DNA from: Apostichopus japonicus
Taxonomy: Eukaryota; Echinodermata; Holothuroidea; Aspidochirotida; Stichopodidae
Reading direction: 5' to 3'
Length of the DNA: 64,000 nt
Assembly (NCBI RefSeq): GCF_037975245.1
Contig: NC_092574.1
Span: 9,583,713-9,647,712 of the forward strand
Positions 1 to 12,692 of the stretch are shown here, in pieces. The stretch's first letter is position 1. Each line of letters starts with the position of its first letter. A program made the position numbers and the translations under genes. The notes below the pieces were generated by a model, which saw only the letters and a list, made by a program, of their open reading frames with translations, was not told the DNA's origin and ran no database searches.

Positions 1-169
1 TGAATTAAAAATTATTACATATACTTGTTATACTCTTAATATCCTACCATCAAATTTGCCTTGAAACTTATTCAAATATGTTCAGAAAAGTAATTGCTCA
101 GATATAACTTTACATCACATGATATATGTGACCAATCAGAGATATTACTTCCTCTCATGTCAAACTCAC

Positions 170-3100
170 CTGCACATGATCGAGAGCCTTTCCGACAGTG
201 CTGGTAGTAAGTTCAACTGGATCACCTAGGCAGGTAAGATTGGTTACGGGACTGGTCTCTGTCAGTCCATAGGCTATCTGTACATTATAAGATTACATAC
301 AACTTGGATTAAAGGGTGTGGTGAAGACTTGCGCAAAAATAAACGTCTAATGTCGGTAATTTTGACCTAGTTTCGAATGAGGTGTAACAGAAGAGTTAAA
401 CACCACCATCGATCCCAGAAAATAAATACACACACAGCTTGCTACCGCCGGTAATTAGACACTAGTGTACAGTCAGTACATACAGCTGCGATCAATACCC
501 ACAGCACAGTATACAAACAATACAGCGATGGACATCTCAGGTCCAGCTAAAGATAACAATTAAGGTATCACGTTTCATTACTGTCTGCATTTTGTAGCGA
601 CACGAACAAAATGTCACTTGCAAGCAACAGAAAGTTAACTTTTTCAGATGGCCGCATGCGGTTTGGGGCGAGTCTTCAATGCCTTTAATGTTGAAGAACA
701 CCAAATCATCATCAGTTATCTCGTCAACTTCATCTGTGTGGTAGATGTATCACCACTGATGCAGAAATCTCTCCAAACAGCTAAGAAATTTGATGTGCCA
801 GTCGGGAGATATCGCAGATTTACTGTCTCACCAAGTGGTTCCATTTGATCAATAAAGTGATACTACCCAACCTGCACTTGCCATGAAATCCACTTACAAT
901 TTCACGGACTAAACTGGCAAATTGTGTACACCTTTTCCAATACTGCAAACCGATACAACCAATGCTAAAAAAATAGTTCAAAGCACATATCAATTTTATC
1001 CATCTTCTATGAAATTGTTATAAGCCTAGACTAGACTGTGGTGAATAAATAACAGTTATTCCTAAACATCCTTTTCAAAGTATTGTCTGACAAATACTTC
1101 CCATACACTCAGGACAGTTTATTCTGTGCTCATGAATATAAATTCCCCGTATGGTCAAAAACCTTGTCTTACACACTACTAAAACCCACCGACCAATCCC
1201 CAGGCTGAAGTTGTAATATAAACTTACCATAACATCATGCATATTCATTTTTGAGATACACTGCTTCATAATTTCAACTGGACAAGGCGACCCTGCCATG
1301 ATGCCAGTCGAGAGGGAGCTGACGTCGTAGTTTTTGAAGTTTGCATGGTTCAGCATATCTATGAACATTGTGGGTGTGCCATACAGGGATGTGCATCTGT
1401 GATAGGCGAAACAGCACTGACAAGGTTATATGTCAAATGTATAATGTGAAGATGACATATAGTTAACCATATGATTGAGGTTTGAATGAGCTAAAAGTAT
1501 TTAAGGGTATGACCAAGTGTAATCACATTTAACCTCCCAACTGCAATGAAGTTAAGTTTCATGTACGTATAACACACGTCCCTGTAAGCTAATTTTAGCC
1601 TAAGTTGAACAACTATAACTTTATTCATTCAATGATAATGGTTCATTGCATTTTACTTGGAAAAAGCAGTTTTCTTTTAAGGGTGTGAATGAAATTCAAC
1701 TTCAAAATTGTGAATTCAGAGAGCAGTATGTGAAAATATTAACTACCATATTGCAAAACCGAAGAAGAAAACATCACCCAAGATATACATATGAACTAAT
1801 ACAGGGTTGTGAGAGGTAGTGAAGGGAGGAACTAAAAGAAACTATTATAGCTTAGTGACTACTTGCCACATTCCATATGAGGATATTCAATGGCATTGAA
1901 TGTAAACACTACAAACAAGTTTAAATTAGTCATTGTTTTGACCATTGCTAACAAGATTCTTTCAGGGATGTGCTCAGGAATATTTAGTGCCGGGTGCATT
2001 TTTGTGGTAGTGTGATCCATGTCCTGGGGGAGGACTCTTAGGGGTGGGGGTACCCCCTCCCTTTTGGAAAATGTTTGCAAATGAAGTATGCTTAGATGGC
2101 AAATGGCACTAACTTCTCTGCCAAGTATTCACCCATATTTTGGTAATGTCAACATTTGTTAAATTAATCATAAAAAAAATACTGTCTGTGCTGGGCGGCA
2201 TTCAGAACTGCTGGGTGCAGCCTCATTGGGATACTCATTTCAACGAGTTTACCCGCATTTTGACTATTGACTTCTGTAGACCTCAAAGACTTTACTATAA
2301 AATGAATGTCAAACAAAACTTTCACAGCTAACAACCAATAGATTTCTTGCATAAATTATATTAAAGTGGATTCTTCTCTACACCTTTAACTTTGGAGTTA
2401 TTTTGTGACATTATATCAAATTATATTGAAAGCAAATCAATTCAAGCATAAACATATAACAAATGTTATACAATTAGATCTTACATAGTGGAATTAAAAA
2501 AAAAAAAATCATGCATCTGGATTATTGTCCAAAATATTTCTAACAAGAGAATGACAAAACTGTGATACACATTGCAGCAGACTTTATGAATATTCATGAT
2601 ATTCTTACTTTTCCTTTTCGACTGCTTGTAAGGTAGGCTCAGGCTCAAATGAGGGTGAAGGGAACACGCAGGTAGCACCGTGGGTTACAACACACATGCT
2701 AGCCAAAACCATTCCAAAACAGTGATAGAGGGGAACGGGACAGCAAATAGTATGATGCTACAAGGCAAATAGACAAAGCAGAAAAATAAAATAAACGTAA
2801 AGTGCAAAGCATGCATCATTTTCACTGTCTGGGAAGTCAATGGGAGCGATGGACTCACAAGTAACGCCGGTGACTTCCAATCATAAGGTCCCAAGTTCGA
2901 GTCACTCCAAGATTAATGGATTAATGTATGTCGTCCAGTTACAGAGTTGTTGACAATTGACAATTCATAATCATGGACTTTAAATATGAATTTAAGTGAC
3001 TGACTTCGGTCAGCTTGCAGTTTTTATAAGCCAATGAGGCTTCTTTGCGAGTTCCTGCTTGCAGGAGGATCTAAAATACATATAAACATGCATACAATTG

Positions 3101-6100
3101 GACTAAAAACGATGTGACTTCCTACAACTCTGCCAAAAAAAAGGAAGAAATAAATGTTTAAAAGTAAGCGGGCCTCATGACGTTTCCATCAGGATCTTCT
3201 TCAGAGGCTGAATTCCCGCTTACAAGACATGGATAGCTATAGGCTGACTTGTATAGAGTATAATGAGTCTAATGTACTATGGATCTGTGCAGATCTATTC
3301 ACAACTAGTGTAGAATAAAATGTTTTGCTTTTCTTCAAAGTTTTTGCAGTCCAAATTTTCTTCATTTTAAAGTATAAATATTATAACAAAAATAACAGTT
3401 CACTCAGTACAAGTTGTGTAGGCTCCAAGATTAAAGCAACCAAGTGCAACATAAGGAAACACAAAACAAAACAATTTGTCAATGTACATACATGTATTTA
3501 ACCACTACTGCTGATAACTTCCAACAGGCAATACCACAAAAATGATTAACTGATTTCGACTGCCATTTTGACCAAGTCACACAGTTCAGAACAAGTCGCC
3601 CCCCCCCACAACCGCCCCTTTTAAAGGCGAAGAATAAATTCACTGCTGAACGATACTATCAAGCATATATCAATACAATTCTAGGGTAGGCCATAACATA
3701 TCTATACTGTCTACGAGTGATTACATTAATTGTACTCACCTTTTCGTGGTACTTAATACCGAACCCGACAAAATTAGAATTATTTAAGATGTTCTGATGA
3801 GATAATGTGGCTCCCTTTGGAAAACCTGTAGTTCCCTGTAGTAATGAAATAGAGACATGATATATGTATGGTTAAGTTATTTTCTGCTCTGTGATAACTA
3901 ATTTTTGATTACAAGCAGTTTCTGTTCTCATAAAAGGGGTGAACTCCTCAGAAGTGAATTTTCTTCCACACGTTTTCGATCCAAGACGAAGCCTCAACAG
4001 AAGACCCGTTGAGTGTACCAACAGCTAGTTGACTTTGAGTGGGGCATTTGCAGGAAAGGTCTGATCTACTGTAGGGTGGCCACTGACAGGATTCAAAATG
4101 GAGGATACATCAAGGATTTGGAAAGATGACATGGGATAATAGTAAGGAATCATGTTTCGGAGCTTGTAAGCTAATACGGTTCTGGTACAATTATTATGAA
4201 TACGTAGCTCTAGGATTCCAAAAAAAGAGAACATCAAACTGTTTAGTTTAGTTTCCCTTCAAATCCTTTCATTGAAAATGCTGGACGTACGTGTGTCCTA
4301 CGAGAAGTCATGTCCGATGAAGGACAGTGCACGGAATCGTCAGAGAGTCCGACCTAATGCCTGACCTCCGGCCACCCTAGTTTATGGTGATAAATTGAAA
4401 CCATGGCAACTCACAGAAGTAAACTGAATATTGATGGGATCATCGAACTGCAGAGTCTTAGCAATCTCTGCTGCTTCCTTCCTGTGTTCGTCTCTTGCTA
4501 AGTCCATGACGTCATCAAACATGAGTGCCCCCTTAAAGTTGCCAGATCCTAGCATTATTACTGACTCCAATTCTGGTAAGCTATTACAAAAAGAATGACA
4601 TGGTATCATTACTATAAATATAATACACTGAATGTGACTTAAAATTACTTAACAATAATTATATATCAGAGAGCCATTATGACATGCATATTGATTGTGA
4701 TGCAAATTTTATGCAAACAGAAGCAATATAATATATATGTAATTATTATTTCCCCAAAAACACTCACTTCTTGCTCTTCAGATGATGACCTGGAGTCGCT
4801 TCTTCGATTTCTGGACATATTTCGTGAATCATGCTGTAATAATCCTGAGTTTTAAAGGACTGTGCAGAAACTATCGCCTTGACTCCAACCTGCAACAGAT
4901 TAATAGGAAATACAGTTTTTGATTGTCAAAATGAAGTCATTTATTTCCCAAACTCTTGTAATGTTATGTATTTTATATGATATATATTTCGTACATTCCA
5001 TGTAATATATATATATATATATATATATGGGTTATTCCATATAAAGTCACCAAAATTTGGAGCATGTTGTAGTTCGAACTCTTTTAAAAATTTGTGAATG
5101 CTTGGAACACAATGAAATACGCATATTCTGAAAAACAGTTGCATTGCTTCAAAATTGGCCAATTTATCACATCTGTCATTTTGTCATTTTCCTGACTTTG
5201 AGGTCTCATTTCTCAGCACTTAAACATTATACTACCTTCCTATTACAGAGTCCCTTTAAACTTTTTTCCATTGAATGAATAGGTTATCAAAGCATTTTTT
5301 TGTGAAGTTAGGTCAATTAATTTTGAAGTGTCAATACAATATTGCTATTTGGGCTAATGATTAATTGCTCCGAAACTATTATTTCAGGGTACTTGAATCT
5401 TTCATAGATTATGAAGTCCAGTCCAAAAAATACAAAATAATGATGACAATGCTTTCATGTAATGTCTTTGCAACTTGTGCAGCTCTAAAGTTGCTATTTC
5501 ATGTTGATGCCAATTTTTCAACAATGTAAGAACAATCCAAGAGATAGATCCTCTAGTTTAAATTTTTTTTTCCTTTCTTTTATTTTAATTGTTAGTAATA
5601 AACTATAAATTGAGCAAAGTCATGAATGTATGACATCAAGCCAGTAAGTCGTCTAATTACCTTCTTTAATGCATACTCTAACTCACTAGTTCTGTATCCT
5701 GGGTTCATATTAACCATGATCAAGCCGACTTTAGCGGTAGCATACTGTGTCAGAATCCATTCCAGTGTATTGGGTCCCCACATTCCGACGCGATCTCCCT
5801 TCTTGAGCCCTAAGGATAAAAATCCTGCAGCCAATCGATCAACCTGTAAAATGACATGAAAAGTCCAAGAAGATATCTATGGAATTGATATGAGTGGGAA
5901 TAAAGAAAAAACTTAACAAAACATACTTGGAAATGTCTACCAACTGAACGCACTGCATGAGAAAATAGTATCAATAGAAAGGTGCTAGCCAGATGGTTAC
6001 TGGTAAATATGTACTTTTAGACATACAAAATGCAACCAATGTGTGTGACATGGTTCCATAGCATGCTTCTCAAAGTCAAACCATTCTCAAATACTAAGGC

Positions 6101-6772
6101 ATGCAAATTAAGATCGACATCCTTAATTGGAATTTTAGTCCATTATTTCATTACCATGGCTTTTTTCTCTTGTTTCAATATTTCTTCTGGAAAGGAGGAT
6201 TGGATGGAGATTGGAAGAGCAAGACATCAATAATGATATTTCAACTAAATGTAGTCTTTATCTGCCAAGATAAATGAGCTATAAATTTATTTATTGGCTT
6301 GAAATATTATTGTCTCAGGCATATTGCAATGAAAGTGTTGTTAAAACAAAAGAAACAAGAAATAAAATAAAAAAAGAAGGATATGACCATCTTTGCCCTC
6401 CTCTGTTTTTTTTTTTACAAACTGCCAAAGGGTTAGAAAATGAATACCTCTGAAGCATCCATTCACGGTGTACTTAAAAATACAAGGAAATAAATCCCCA
6501 GAGTTTAACCATTGACACTTTGATGGGTTAGCTTATAACTTTTATTTTGTAGATTTCTCTTTTGTTTTAAACACCAATATACCTCATCTTGCAATTGCCT
6601 AAATGTTCTTCTTTTGTCATCTTTTGGAAACACATAGGCAGTCCTGTCCGGGTACTTGGCGACTGTTTCATCAAGCATACGACCGATGGTTTTCCCTAGC
6701 AACGGAATATTACTGGTGGAGTGGTAGTAGCTTTCCTCTAACTGTGTGTTTTTTCGGTTACGATTCAAGGAC
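170..6772 (-). CDS. ACSF2: Medium-chain acyl-CoA synthetase family member 2 (ACSF2), partial
   Basis: Activates medium-chain fatty acids to acyl-CoA through an acyl-AMP intermediate; the family is mitochondrial. Coding exons read on the minus strand, in transcript order: 6583-6772, 5661-5843, 4768-4889, 4415-4580, 3740-3835, 2609-2757, 1228-1396, 170-277. All have GT-AG borders and the phases join without a frame break, giving about 394 residues. Visible motifs: [30 protein letters not shown] joined across an intron to [13 protein letters not shown] (the AMP-binding P-loop); [22 protein letters not shown]; and [12 protein letters not shown]. Order and spacing match vertebrate ACSF2. The C-terminal hinge and lid exons lie left of base 170, past the window edge. 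The first exon(s), expected to carry the mitochondrial targeting peptide, are not securely found; 8622-8658 is a candidate. Exon 4415-4580 must use the acceptor at 4581-4582, because a nearer AG breaks the frame. Confidence 0.95.
2030..2085. repeat. Fragment of the G-rich inverted-end repeat family
   Basis: A stretch in an ACSF2 intron has the order G-run, CTTAGGGGTGGGGG, TACCCCCTCCC, TTTTGG. It closely parallels the interior of the complete element at 12693-13058. No ends are recognisable, so it is a truncated copy or a chance G/C-rich foldback. Confidence 0.4.
2840..3085 (+). mobile_element. SINE-like repeat with tRNA-like head, copy 1
   Basis: The left part holds a tRNA-like segment, with a B-box-like motif AAGTTCGAGTCACTCC near 2893-2908. 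A body of about 145 bases follows, from GTCGTCCAGTTACAG (about 2930) to TTGCAGGAGGATCTAAA (about 3075). The same body occurs in reverse orientation at 63216-63363. It lies in the ACSF2 intron between exons 3740-3835 and 2609-2757, in the opposite orientation to the gene. The tRNA-derived origin is inferred from the B-box; the body repeat is directly visible. Confidence 0.6.
5005..5028. repeat. (AT)n microsatellite
   Basis: A run of about twelve AT units in an ACSF2 intron. No other feature is evident around it. Confidence 0.85.
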
Positions 6773-9485
6773 CTATGGCAAAAAGGAACAGAAAAGAATA
6801 AATAAAGGGGTTAAACGTGGGAAATAATAAGGAGATGTAACTACCTGAATTAAAGTAAGTAATTAAATTTAGTAATAATGGATTTTTACAAGACGATCAA
6901 GATTGATTTATCTTACTCATTCTTATTCTGGCATACTTACAAATCTGTTGGGATCAAAGTCCCTAGTAAATTGTTCAATCCATGTGTGTTTAACTTACTG
7001 AATGTGGACATCTCAATTTAGCAAATGGTGCCAACAAGCTTCCATCGTTTGTTTTTGTTAGTAATGACTAAGCAATTTCTTGATTACCATAGAGCTGCAG
7101 GTAACAATTTCTTTTAACAGCTCATACATTACTACTGTACAGGGAGTTGTAAGGAAAACTTTTAGTGGCCAAAGATGATTGCATGCGGCCTTCAATATAT
7201 ATCTCCCCAATTAATATATACATTTGTCCTTTTAGTATAATAATGAATGTAATATATTATTTGCTTCACTGATCAAATTTGTACATACATGTGTTGTCTA
7301 TACGTCATCAGTGTTACAATTTCATTAAACATACCTGCAGATTTTATATTGACAAAACCAACATGTGTTTTAACAAATGTCAATAACATGACAAGATTGC
7401 TAACATAAGTTTGCTGGCTTACATGGGGCGATTAATTGGGAAACAGATACGTAGCACAATTAATTAAACATTTTAATAACTGCAAGACCATATTTGTTTC
7501 CTTTGCCCCTGATAAATTAATTGTTAATTAATTTTGAGTGCAAAACATGTTTGGTGACGGGGAAGTCTTGTACATACTGAACACATGCACATATGGGCAC
7601 ACTATACGCACATACCACACTGCGACTGCACTCAAAGTTTAAAAGGTGTAACAGCGGTATATTATATATTAGAGCCTTTTTGCAAATAAAAGAGATCTTT
7701 TATCCAAACAATCAGTCAATTCTGATGGTTCTGTCTGATATGAAGTCCCCGAGTCTCGATCATACAAAGACTGAGGTATTAAAGTTGTTAACATCATCTA
7801 CATACATCTCAAACTTTTGGTATCAAGTTTGCCTTCTTCGACGATCAGTATCCCTTCATCACATATTTGTTCTGAGATCAGATACAGAGCAAATCAGATA
7901 ATCCAAAAAAAATTCAGTGAAACAATTTGACTTCGCCTTCTCATACTTATCTAAAATCCTTTCATGATAACAAAGATGTAAGAAACTTTAGAATCTGTCA
8001 ACATTTCATAGATGGCATAAAATGTTCAATACAATACTGTTAAATTACCTTCTGTGCTAAAAGTAGGTAAACAAATAATAAAAAAAACTGTGCATACAGT
8101 ACAGTAGCATACAAATGATTAATGCTTACAGGTGATCCACTGAGAAATTTGTACAACATTTTGAATGAAACCATGCAACATTCACAGGATGTCTAAGTTT
8201 GCTAGATTGCAATCTCGCTTTGAGAAAATCTAAGGTAGATTTGGACAAATTAACACTCTGTGCATTTCAATGGTTAGGATAACGATCATACTTCAGAGTG
8301 TTGAGAGCCAAGCTTGGTCCCAGGATCAATAATGCCACTGGCCCAGCTTACTGAATTATGAAGTTATGGATATGAGAATACATAATTCTTCACCGCACAT
8401 TTTTACGGACCTCCAATTGACTCAGGCTTCCAGGGCCTTCTCAGCCTGGCCCCTCCCCGTCCCTTTTGTCAGGCCTGATCACAACACACATTAATGTACA
8501 CATGCTGGTCTCGAAAAGTGAGAGAGAAAATGCTCTTACGCTGAAAATGAAAGAGATCTTGAATAAAGTCTTGGGACAGATGCAATGCCCTTTGCACACC
8601 GTCTGAGCTTTATCATCTTACTTGGTGTTGCTGTACTCTAGCTGCCCCCAATCACTGTCTGCAAAACAAACAAAAAATACATATGTTTATGATTGTAGTT
8701 AGCTTTAAGGTACATAATATATGTCTTTAGGTCATTGCAACTTTTATACTACGTCGAATTAAGAACAATTTTTTCGGTGACAATCATAATCGGGAGTGAG
8801 TTTGAAATTAATGTTTTTAGTGCCAGGGACCATTTTCAGGTGAAAAAGAAGTTTCCCCTGGTTCATAGGCTTTTTGGTGGAAACCTTGAGTGTGACCATG
8901 GGACTATTTGGTATTTCTAAGCTATCAGTTATTTTCCTTGTCATCTACAGTACTGTCATACACCAACAAGTTTGCACATGTATGTGAATTATGTTTCCTT
9001 TTGAAGAAAACCTGAATCCGCGAGTGGTTGATTGGCTGTACATTACTAACCCTTAACACTTGGATCATGAGCACATTGTACCTTCACTGGAATATTAGAG
9101 TCCTGACTATCTGGCAAGCTATCGAGCCACTTGACTCCTTCTCCCACCCTTGGCCCCACCTCCTTCCCCCATCCCATCTTTTAGATTAAGCCTTCACATT
9201 AGATATCTGTAGGTGTGAGGTGACCTGCATAATATAACCTGCGTAATATCCATACTTGGATGGTGGATTACCCATAGTGAGTAGATGGTCCCTATTATTT
9301 GTGGTGCCAATCTCATTTATATTCATGAATAGGCGGTGCTTTGAACTATTTCTTTAAATGATTCAGTGGGGACACAACAACAATATGAATAAATTGAAAT
9401 CTCCTGTTGCAGTTAGTTCTAGGTTAACCCCATTTTTACTGGACTCATAGTTTAAACCCCGCCTACAAAGGCTGTCAATCAATCG
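6773..9485. other. Upstream of the firm ACSF2 exons; no gene recognised
   Basis: AT-rich sequence without long open frames. The only coding candidate is the small exon at 8622-8658. The open frame at 7593-7901 on the plus strand has no splice context and no recognisable composition. This is probably ACSF2 intron or intergenic DNA. Confidence 0.5.
8622..8658 (-). CDS. ACSF2: Candidate small upstream exon of ACSF2
   Basis: A 37-base stretch on the minus strand has a strong pyrimidine tract and CAG acceptor before it and a GTAAG donor after it. It reads SDWGQLEYSNTK and ends with two bases of a codon, which fits the one-base phase of the first firm ACSF2 exon at 6772. No protein match is recognised, and the N-terminal region is poorly conserved in this family. 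It could be a chance exon or part of an alternative transcript. The exon before it, which should hold the start codon, was not found. Confidence 0.35.
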
Positions 9486-9489
9486 TCAA

Positions 9490-9670
9490 AATTTTGGAGG
9501 AGGGGGTTGTCCGGGGGAATTTGTCATGGTTGGAAATTGTCCGAGTGGGAATTCTCTAGGGGACAATTGTCAGGTTTGGGAATTGTCCCAGTGGGAATTG
9601 TACGAGGGGGGAATCGTCGGGGGGATCGTCCTGGGGGAATTCGACCAGGGGTGAGCTGTCCGGGAACCGG
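9490..9670 (+). repeat. Degenerate GGGAATTGTCC-type short tandem repeat
   Basis: About ten imperfect copies of a 14-19 base unit built on GGGAATTGTC with a G-rich spacer, such as GGGAATTGTCCCAGTG and GGGAATTGTACGAGG. The block is strongly G-rich against an AT-rich surround. A short open frame through it is an effect of the repeat. Confidence 0.7.
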
Positions 9671-10309
9671 TAAAATTTCATATTGTTACGCTTTGTCAAG
9701 ATGGGAAAAATTGTGCAATGATTGGGGTTTTCTCAACACTTTAAAGGTAGCCAGCTTAGGCCCCAAATTATAGCACGCTATAATTGCTAGAAGTTTTCAA
9801 GAAACACTTTCCTGGAGTTCTTTAACCCTCCAGATTGTTCGCAGACATTTTTAAGGAACACACAAGATGACTGAATGTCCCAGTGAGGAAAATCTCCTCA
9901 AAGGTTGTAATAAAAACAGTTTAAGAATTTTCATGGAAGGTAACCATATTTGAATATCTAGCATATTTGGGGACGATGCAGCATACCTTTAAATATCACA
10001 TGGAAATTTTAATGCAACTAAATTTGCACCAGCATTATAACCACAAAAGACGTAAATTTATCAATAAACTGGTCAAACTTAATTAAATTCACCCAAGAAT
10101 ACCTTCATCTGACCAATTTTAGTTGAATATAGTGGAATGATATTGTGCAAAAAATTGCTCAATCGGCTACGCCCTAATTCTAATAAATATAAATGATGCC
10201 TTGCAAAGATTTAACGACAGGCATAGCCTCGGCATATTCCTATGCCGATAAAAATATAAGTTTAGCTGAGCAAGGTCTGTGATTGACAACAGTGTAAGAC
10301 TAAGAGAGC

Positions 10310-10870
10310 TTTAATGTACTTGCTGACAAGTAGGCCAGGTTGCAGTTCATTTCTAGGCCTAAGCTACTGTTATTAGTACCTTAGGCTCAACTTAGTTTGA
10401 ACTCTGTACAAGCTAGGCCTAGTTAAACCCTGTTGTCAATGTTACAGCAACATTAGCCTAAGGAGTAAGGGTGTAGCCTAGTAATATGTATAGCAAAAAG
10501 TTGGGCACCTGGTGGTAGTCTTATCATGGTGTAATAATAGGGTTTAGCTTAGCATTACGTTTGTCTCGGCCTGACTTAAGTTCTAGCCTCAGTTAGGACC
10601 TATACTACTATAGCCTTAGGCCTGGGCCTAACTTTTTTTAGGCCCTAGGCCTAAGTTTAGGTCAATTATGTCATACGAGATCCTGGACGCAATCCATTCC
10701 TTAGTTTTGAACTCCCAAGGGAATTGCAAGAACCTCCTGGAGGTGATACTTACTAATGCACGGGGCTCGATTAGAAGCCCAGGTCAACTTTTCCACCAAC
10801 CTGGTAACGAAAGTGACACTGTGCACGGTAGTCACTCAGGTGGGTGGAGCTTCTAGACTTAGCCTAGGCA
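10310..10870. promoter_or_regulatory. AGGCCT-rich block, possible promoter region
   Basis: Four AGGCCT palindromes (near 10355, 10415, 10618 and 10647) and many related TTAGGC/GCCTAA words cluster here. Similar clusters occur only in the upstream regions of SDAD1 and COA5, so this may be the 5' end of ACSF2. A GTAAGT donor-like site on the minus strand near 10750 would suit a non-coding or first exon. No transcription start can be assigned. Confidence 0.3.
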
Positions 10871-11165
10871 AACGTAAAGCACATTTGATACATGCATGAG
10901 ACCGGATGATAATACGTGAGACCGACCTTTGGACTGTCTGACAGAAGGAGTTTACAATGGTTATCTTAGCATGCGTCATGCACATTGAAACCGAATACCA
11001 TTGAACCCAAAAGAACTAAAAACGGCCTCATCCATTTCTATGGTTGAACCACAGAAATACCATCTGTTCGTTGAACCACCGATATGTCTGGCATTGAAGA
11101 GAGGAATTGTGAAGCCACATGTTTTAGGAATATGAATAATTTTATTGTGTTGAGTATACTGCAAA

Positions 11166-11260
11166 CAGTGGCGTAGGAAGGTATTTTTGAGTGGGGGAGG
11201 GGGGGTGAAGACTGATGGCCAGCTCGGGGGAGGGGTCTAAGGGGAGCAGGGGCGTAGCGA
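11166..11260 (+). mobile_element. Truncated copy of the G-rich inverted-end element
   Basis: It begins CAGTGGCGTAGGAAGG and continues with GAAGACTGATGG and GGGGAGGGGTCTAAGGGGA, as the complete copy at 12693-13058 does. After about 90 bases it is interrupted by a second start-like motif, CAGGGGCGTAGCGAGC, and a long G run. This looks like a nested or truncated insertion. Confidence 0.6.
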
Positions 11261-11389
11261 GCGGGGGGGGGGGGGGGTGTGGGGGGTGTCACAAAAGGGG
11301 TCTGTCGGCAAAAGGAGAAAAGGTGAAGAGAGCGGAAGGGGAAGAAAGAAGGAAAGCTGAATAGAAAAAGGAGAACGGGAGCTTCTTCC

Positions 11390-11725
11390 GTGCCAAATTT
11401 GACTTAAAATATGCACCAGATTGCATCTAAGGACGTTCAAACTAATTTTTCCAAAGGGGAGGGGTAGACCCCCTACCCTTAGACCCCTCCCCCATTTCAG
11501 TCACCACTTCCAGATCCGTCGGCAAATCAAATTTGACTTAAAATATGCACCAGATTGCATCTAAGGACGTTTCAAAACTAAAAAATTGCCAAAAGGGAGG
11601 GGGACACCACCTCCCCTTAGACCCTCCCCCATTTCAGTCACCACTTCCAGATCCGTCGGCAAATCAAATTTGACTTAAAATATATACCAGATTGCATCTA
11701 AGGACGTTTCAAAACTAAAAGTTTT
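11390..11725 (+). repeat. Tandem repeat, about 135-bp unit, about 2.5 copies
   Basis: The landmark ACCAGATTGCATCTAAGGAC recurs near 11414, 11549 and 11686. Between copies lie a C-rich block (GACCCCTCCCCCATTTCAG) and CACTTCCAGATCCGTCGGC. The C-rich block is the reverse complement style of the neighbouring G-rich element family, so the array may have grown from it. Confidence 0.75.
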
Positions 11726-12095
11726 CCAACTCTCCACAAATCTTAGTTAATTATTAATACATGTAGGTTCGAATAGGGTAACTAAATGGAAATGAAAAAT
11801 TGAAATGCATAAGCTTACAATTGCAGGTCAAATGAAAACGTGAAACAGAAAAGCGCCAAGGTTAGAGTGAAAAGGAAATGGAATACCACAAAACTATACA
11901 ATAAACAATATTTATAACACGTACCTCTTTTGTTACAAAGTCAACTTGCTGGCAGCGGGCAGGAACTAATTGACAGAATTAAAGATTAAGAAATAAAGAC
12001 GAAAATGTTTTCAATACTGTAGCTGCATGACTAGTATAAGGTTTTCAAGTTTGTCTTGGTGAGTATTTACAAGTCTGCAGTAATGTAATTCACTC

Positions 12096-12600
12096 AGATA
12101 CATAGGCAAGGGGGGGGGGGGGGCAAGGGGGGGGGGGGCAAGGGGGGGGGCAGACTGCCCAAAAATTTCCAGAGGACAAGAAATTCGGGCAAAAGTCCTG
12201 AAAAATTCGGGCAGCCTAAGAGGAGATAAAATTAATAAATATTAATAAATATGCAGTAGCTTGCCCGAATCTTTTTCAAATTTTTGCCCGACAATTCGTG
12301 GAGAGCGTTTTGTTTTTCCCCTTCAAAGTAGTGTTACCATTTTTTTCTGCTTCTAATTTACCAAATTTTTGGGGAAGTGTAAATTTCTAAAACGTGAGAT
12401 TATAAAATAAAGAATGTTTAGATGCAACTTGCAAGGCCTCAGAAGTGCCATTTCCGGCAATCTGAGAGGCATTTTTTGCCAAATATTTATTGTGCGCTAC
12501 GCGCCAACCGATGGTGGCGATCCGCTTAGTGTCACGGGAACTTTCGGGCACAAAAGTTTCTGCCCCCCCCCCCAAACAAACTGAAATGGTCCCGTATATA
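12096..12600. repeat. Poly-G runs with GGGCAA/TTGCCC inverted words
   Basis: Three poly-G runs separated by GCAA (about 12110-12150) are followed by AATTCGGGCA words and, 60-110 bases later, by their complements (TTGCCCGAAT, TTTGCCCGACAATT). A C run with CGCCTATGCCC closes the block near 12607 and mirrors CATAGGCAAGGGG at its start. This suggests another foldback element, but its ends are not exact. Confidence 0.4.
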
Positions 12601-12692
12601 CGCCTATGCCCAGATATATAGATACCAAAAATGCGTAGCTTTTTCTTTACTGCAATTATCATGCAGCAATTTGTTAATATAATGGCTTAAAA

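Noticed and set aside
4415-4572. Using the acceptor at 4573-4574 for the ACSF2 exon
   Set aside because: This AG would shift the frame relative to the previous exon. The acceptor at 4581-4582 restores it and gives the family-like LPELESVI.
10668-10856. 62-codon plus-strand open frame in the AGGCCT-rich block
   Set aside because: No family resemblance and no splice context. The opposite strand also lacks an ATG that would make a convincing ACSF2 first exon.
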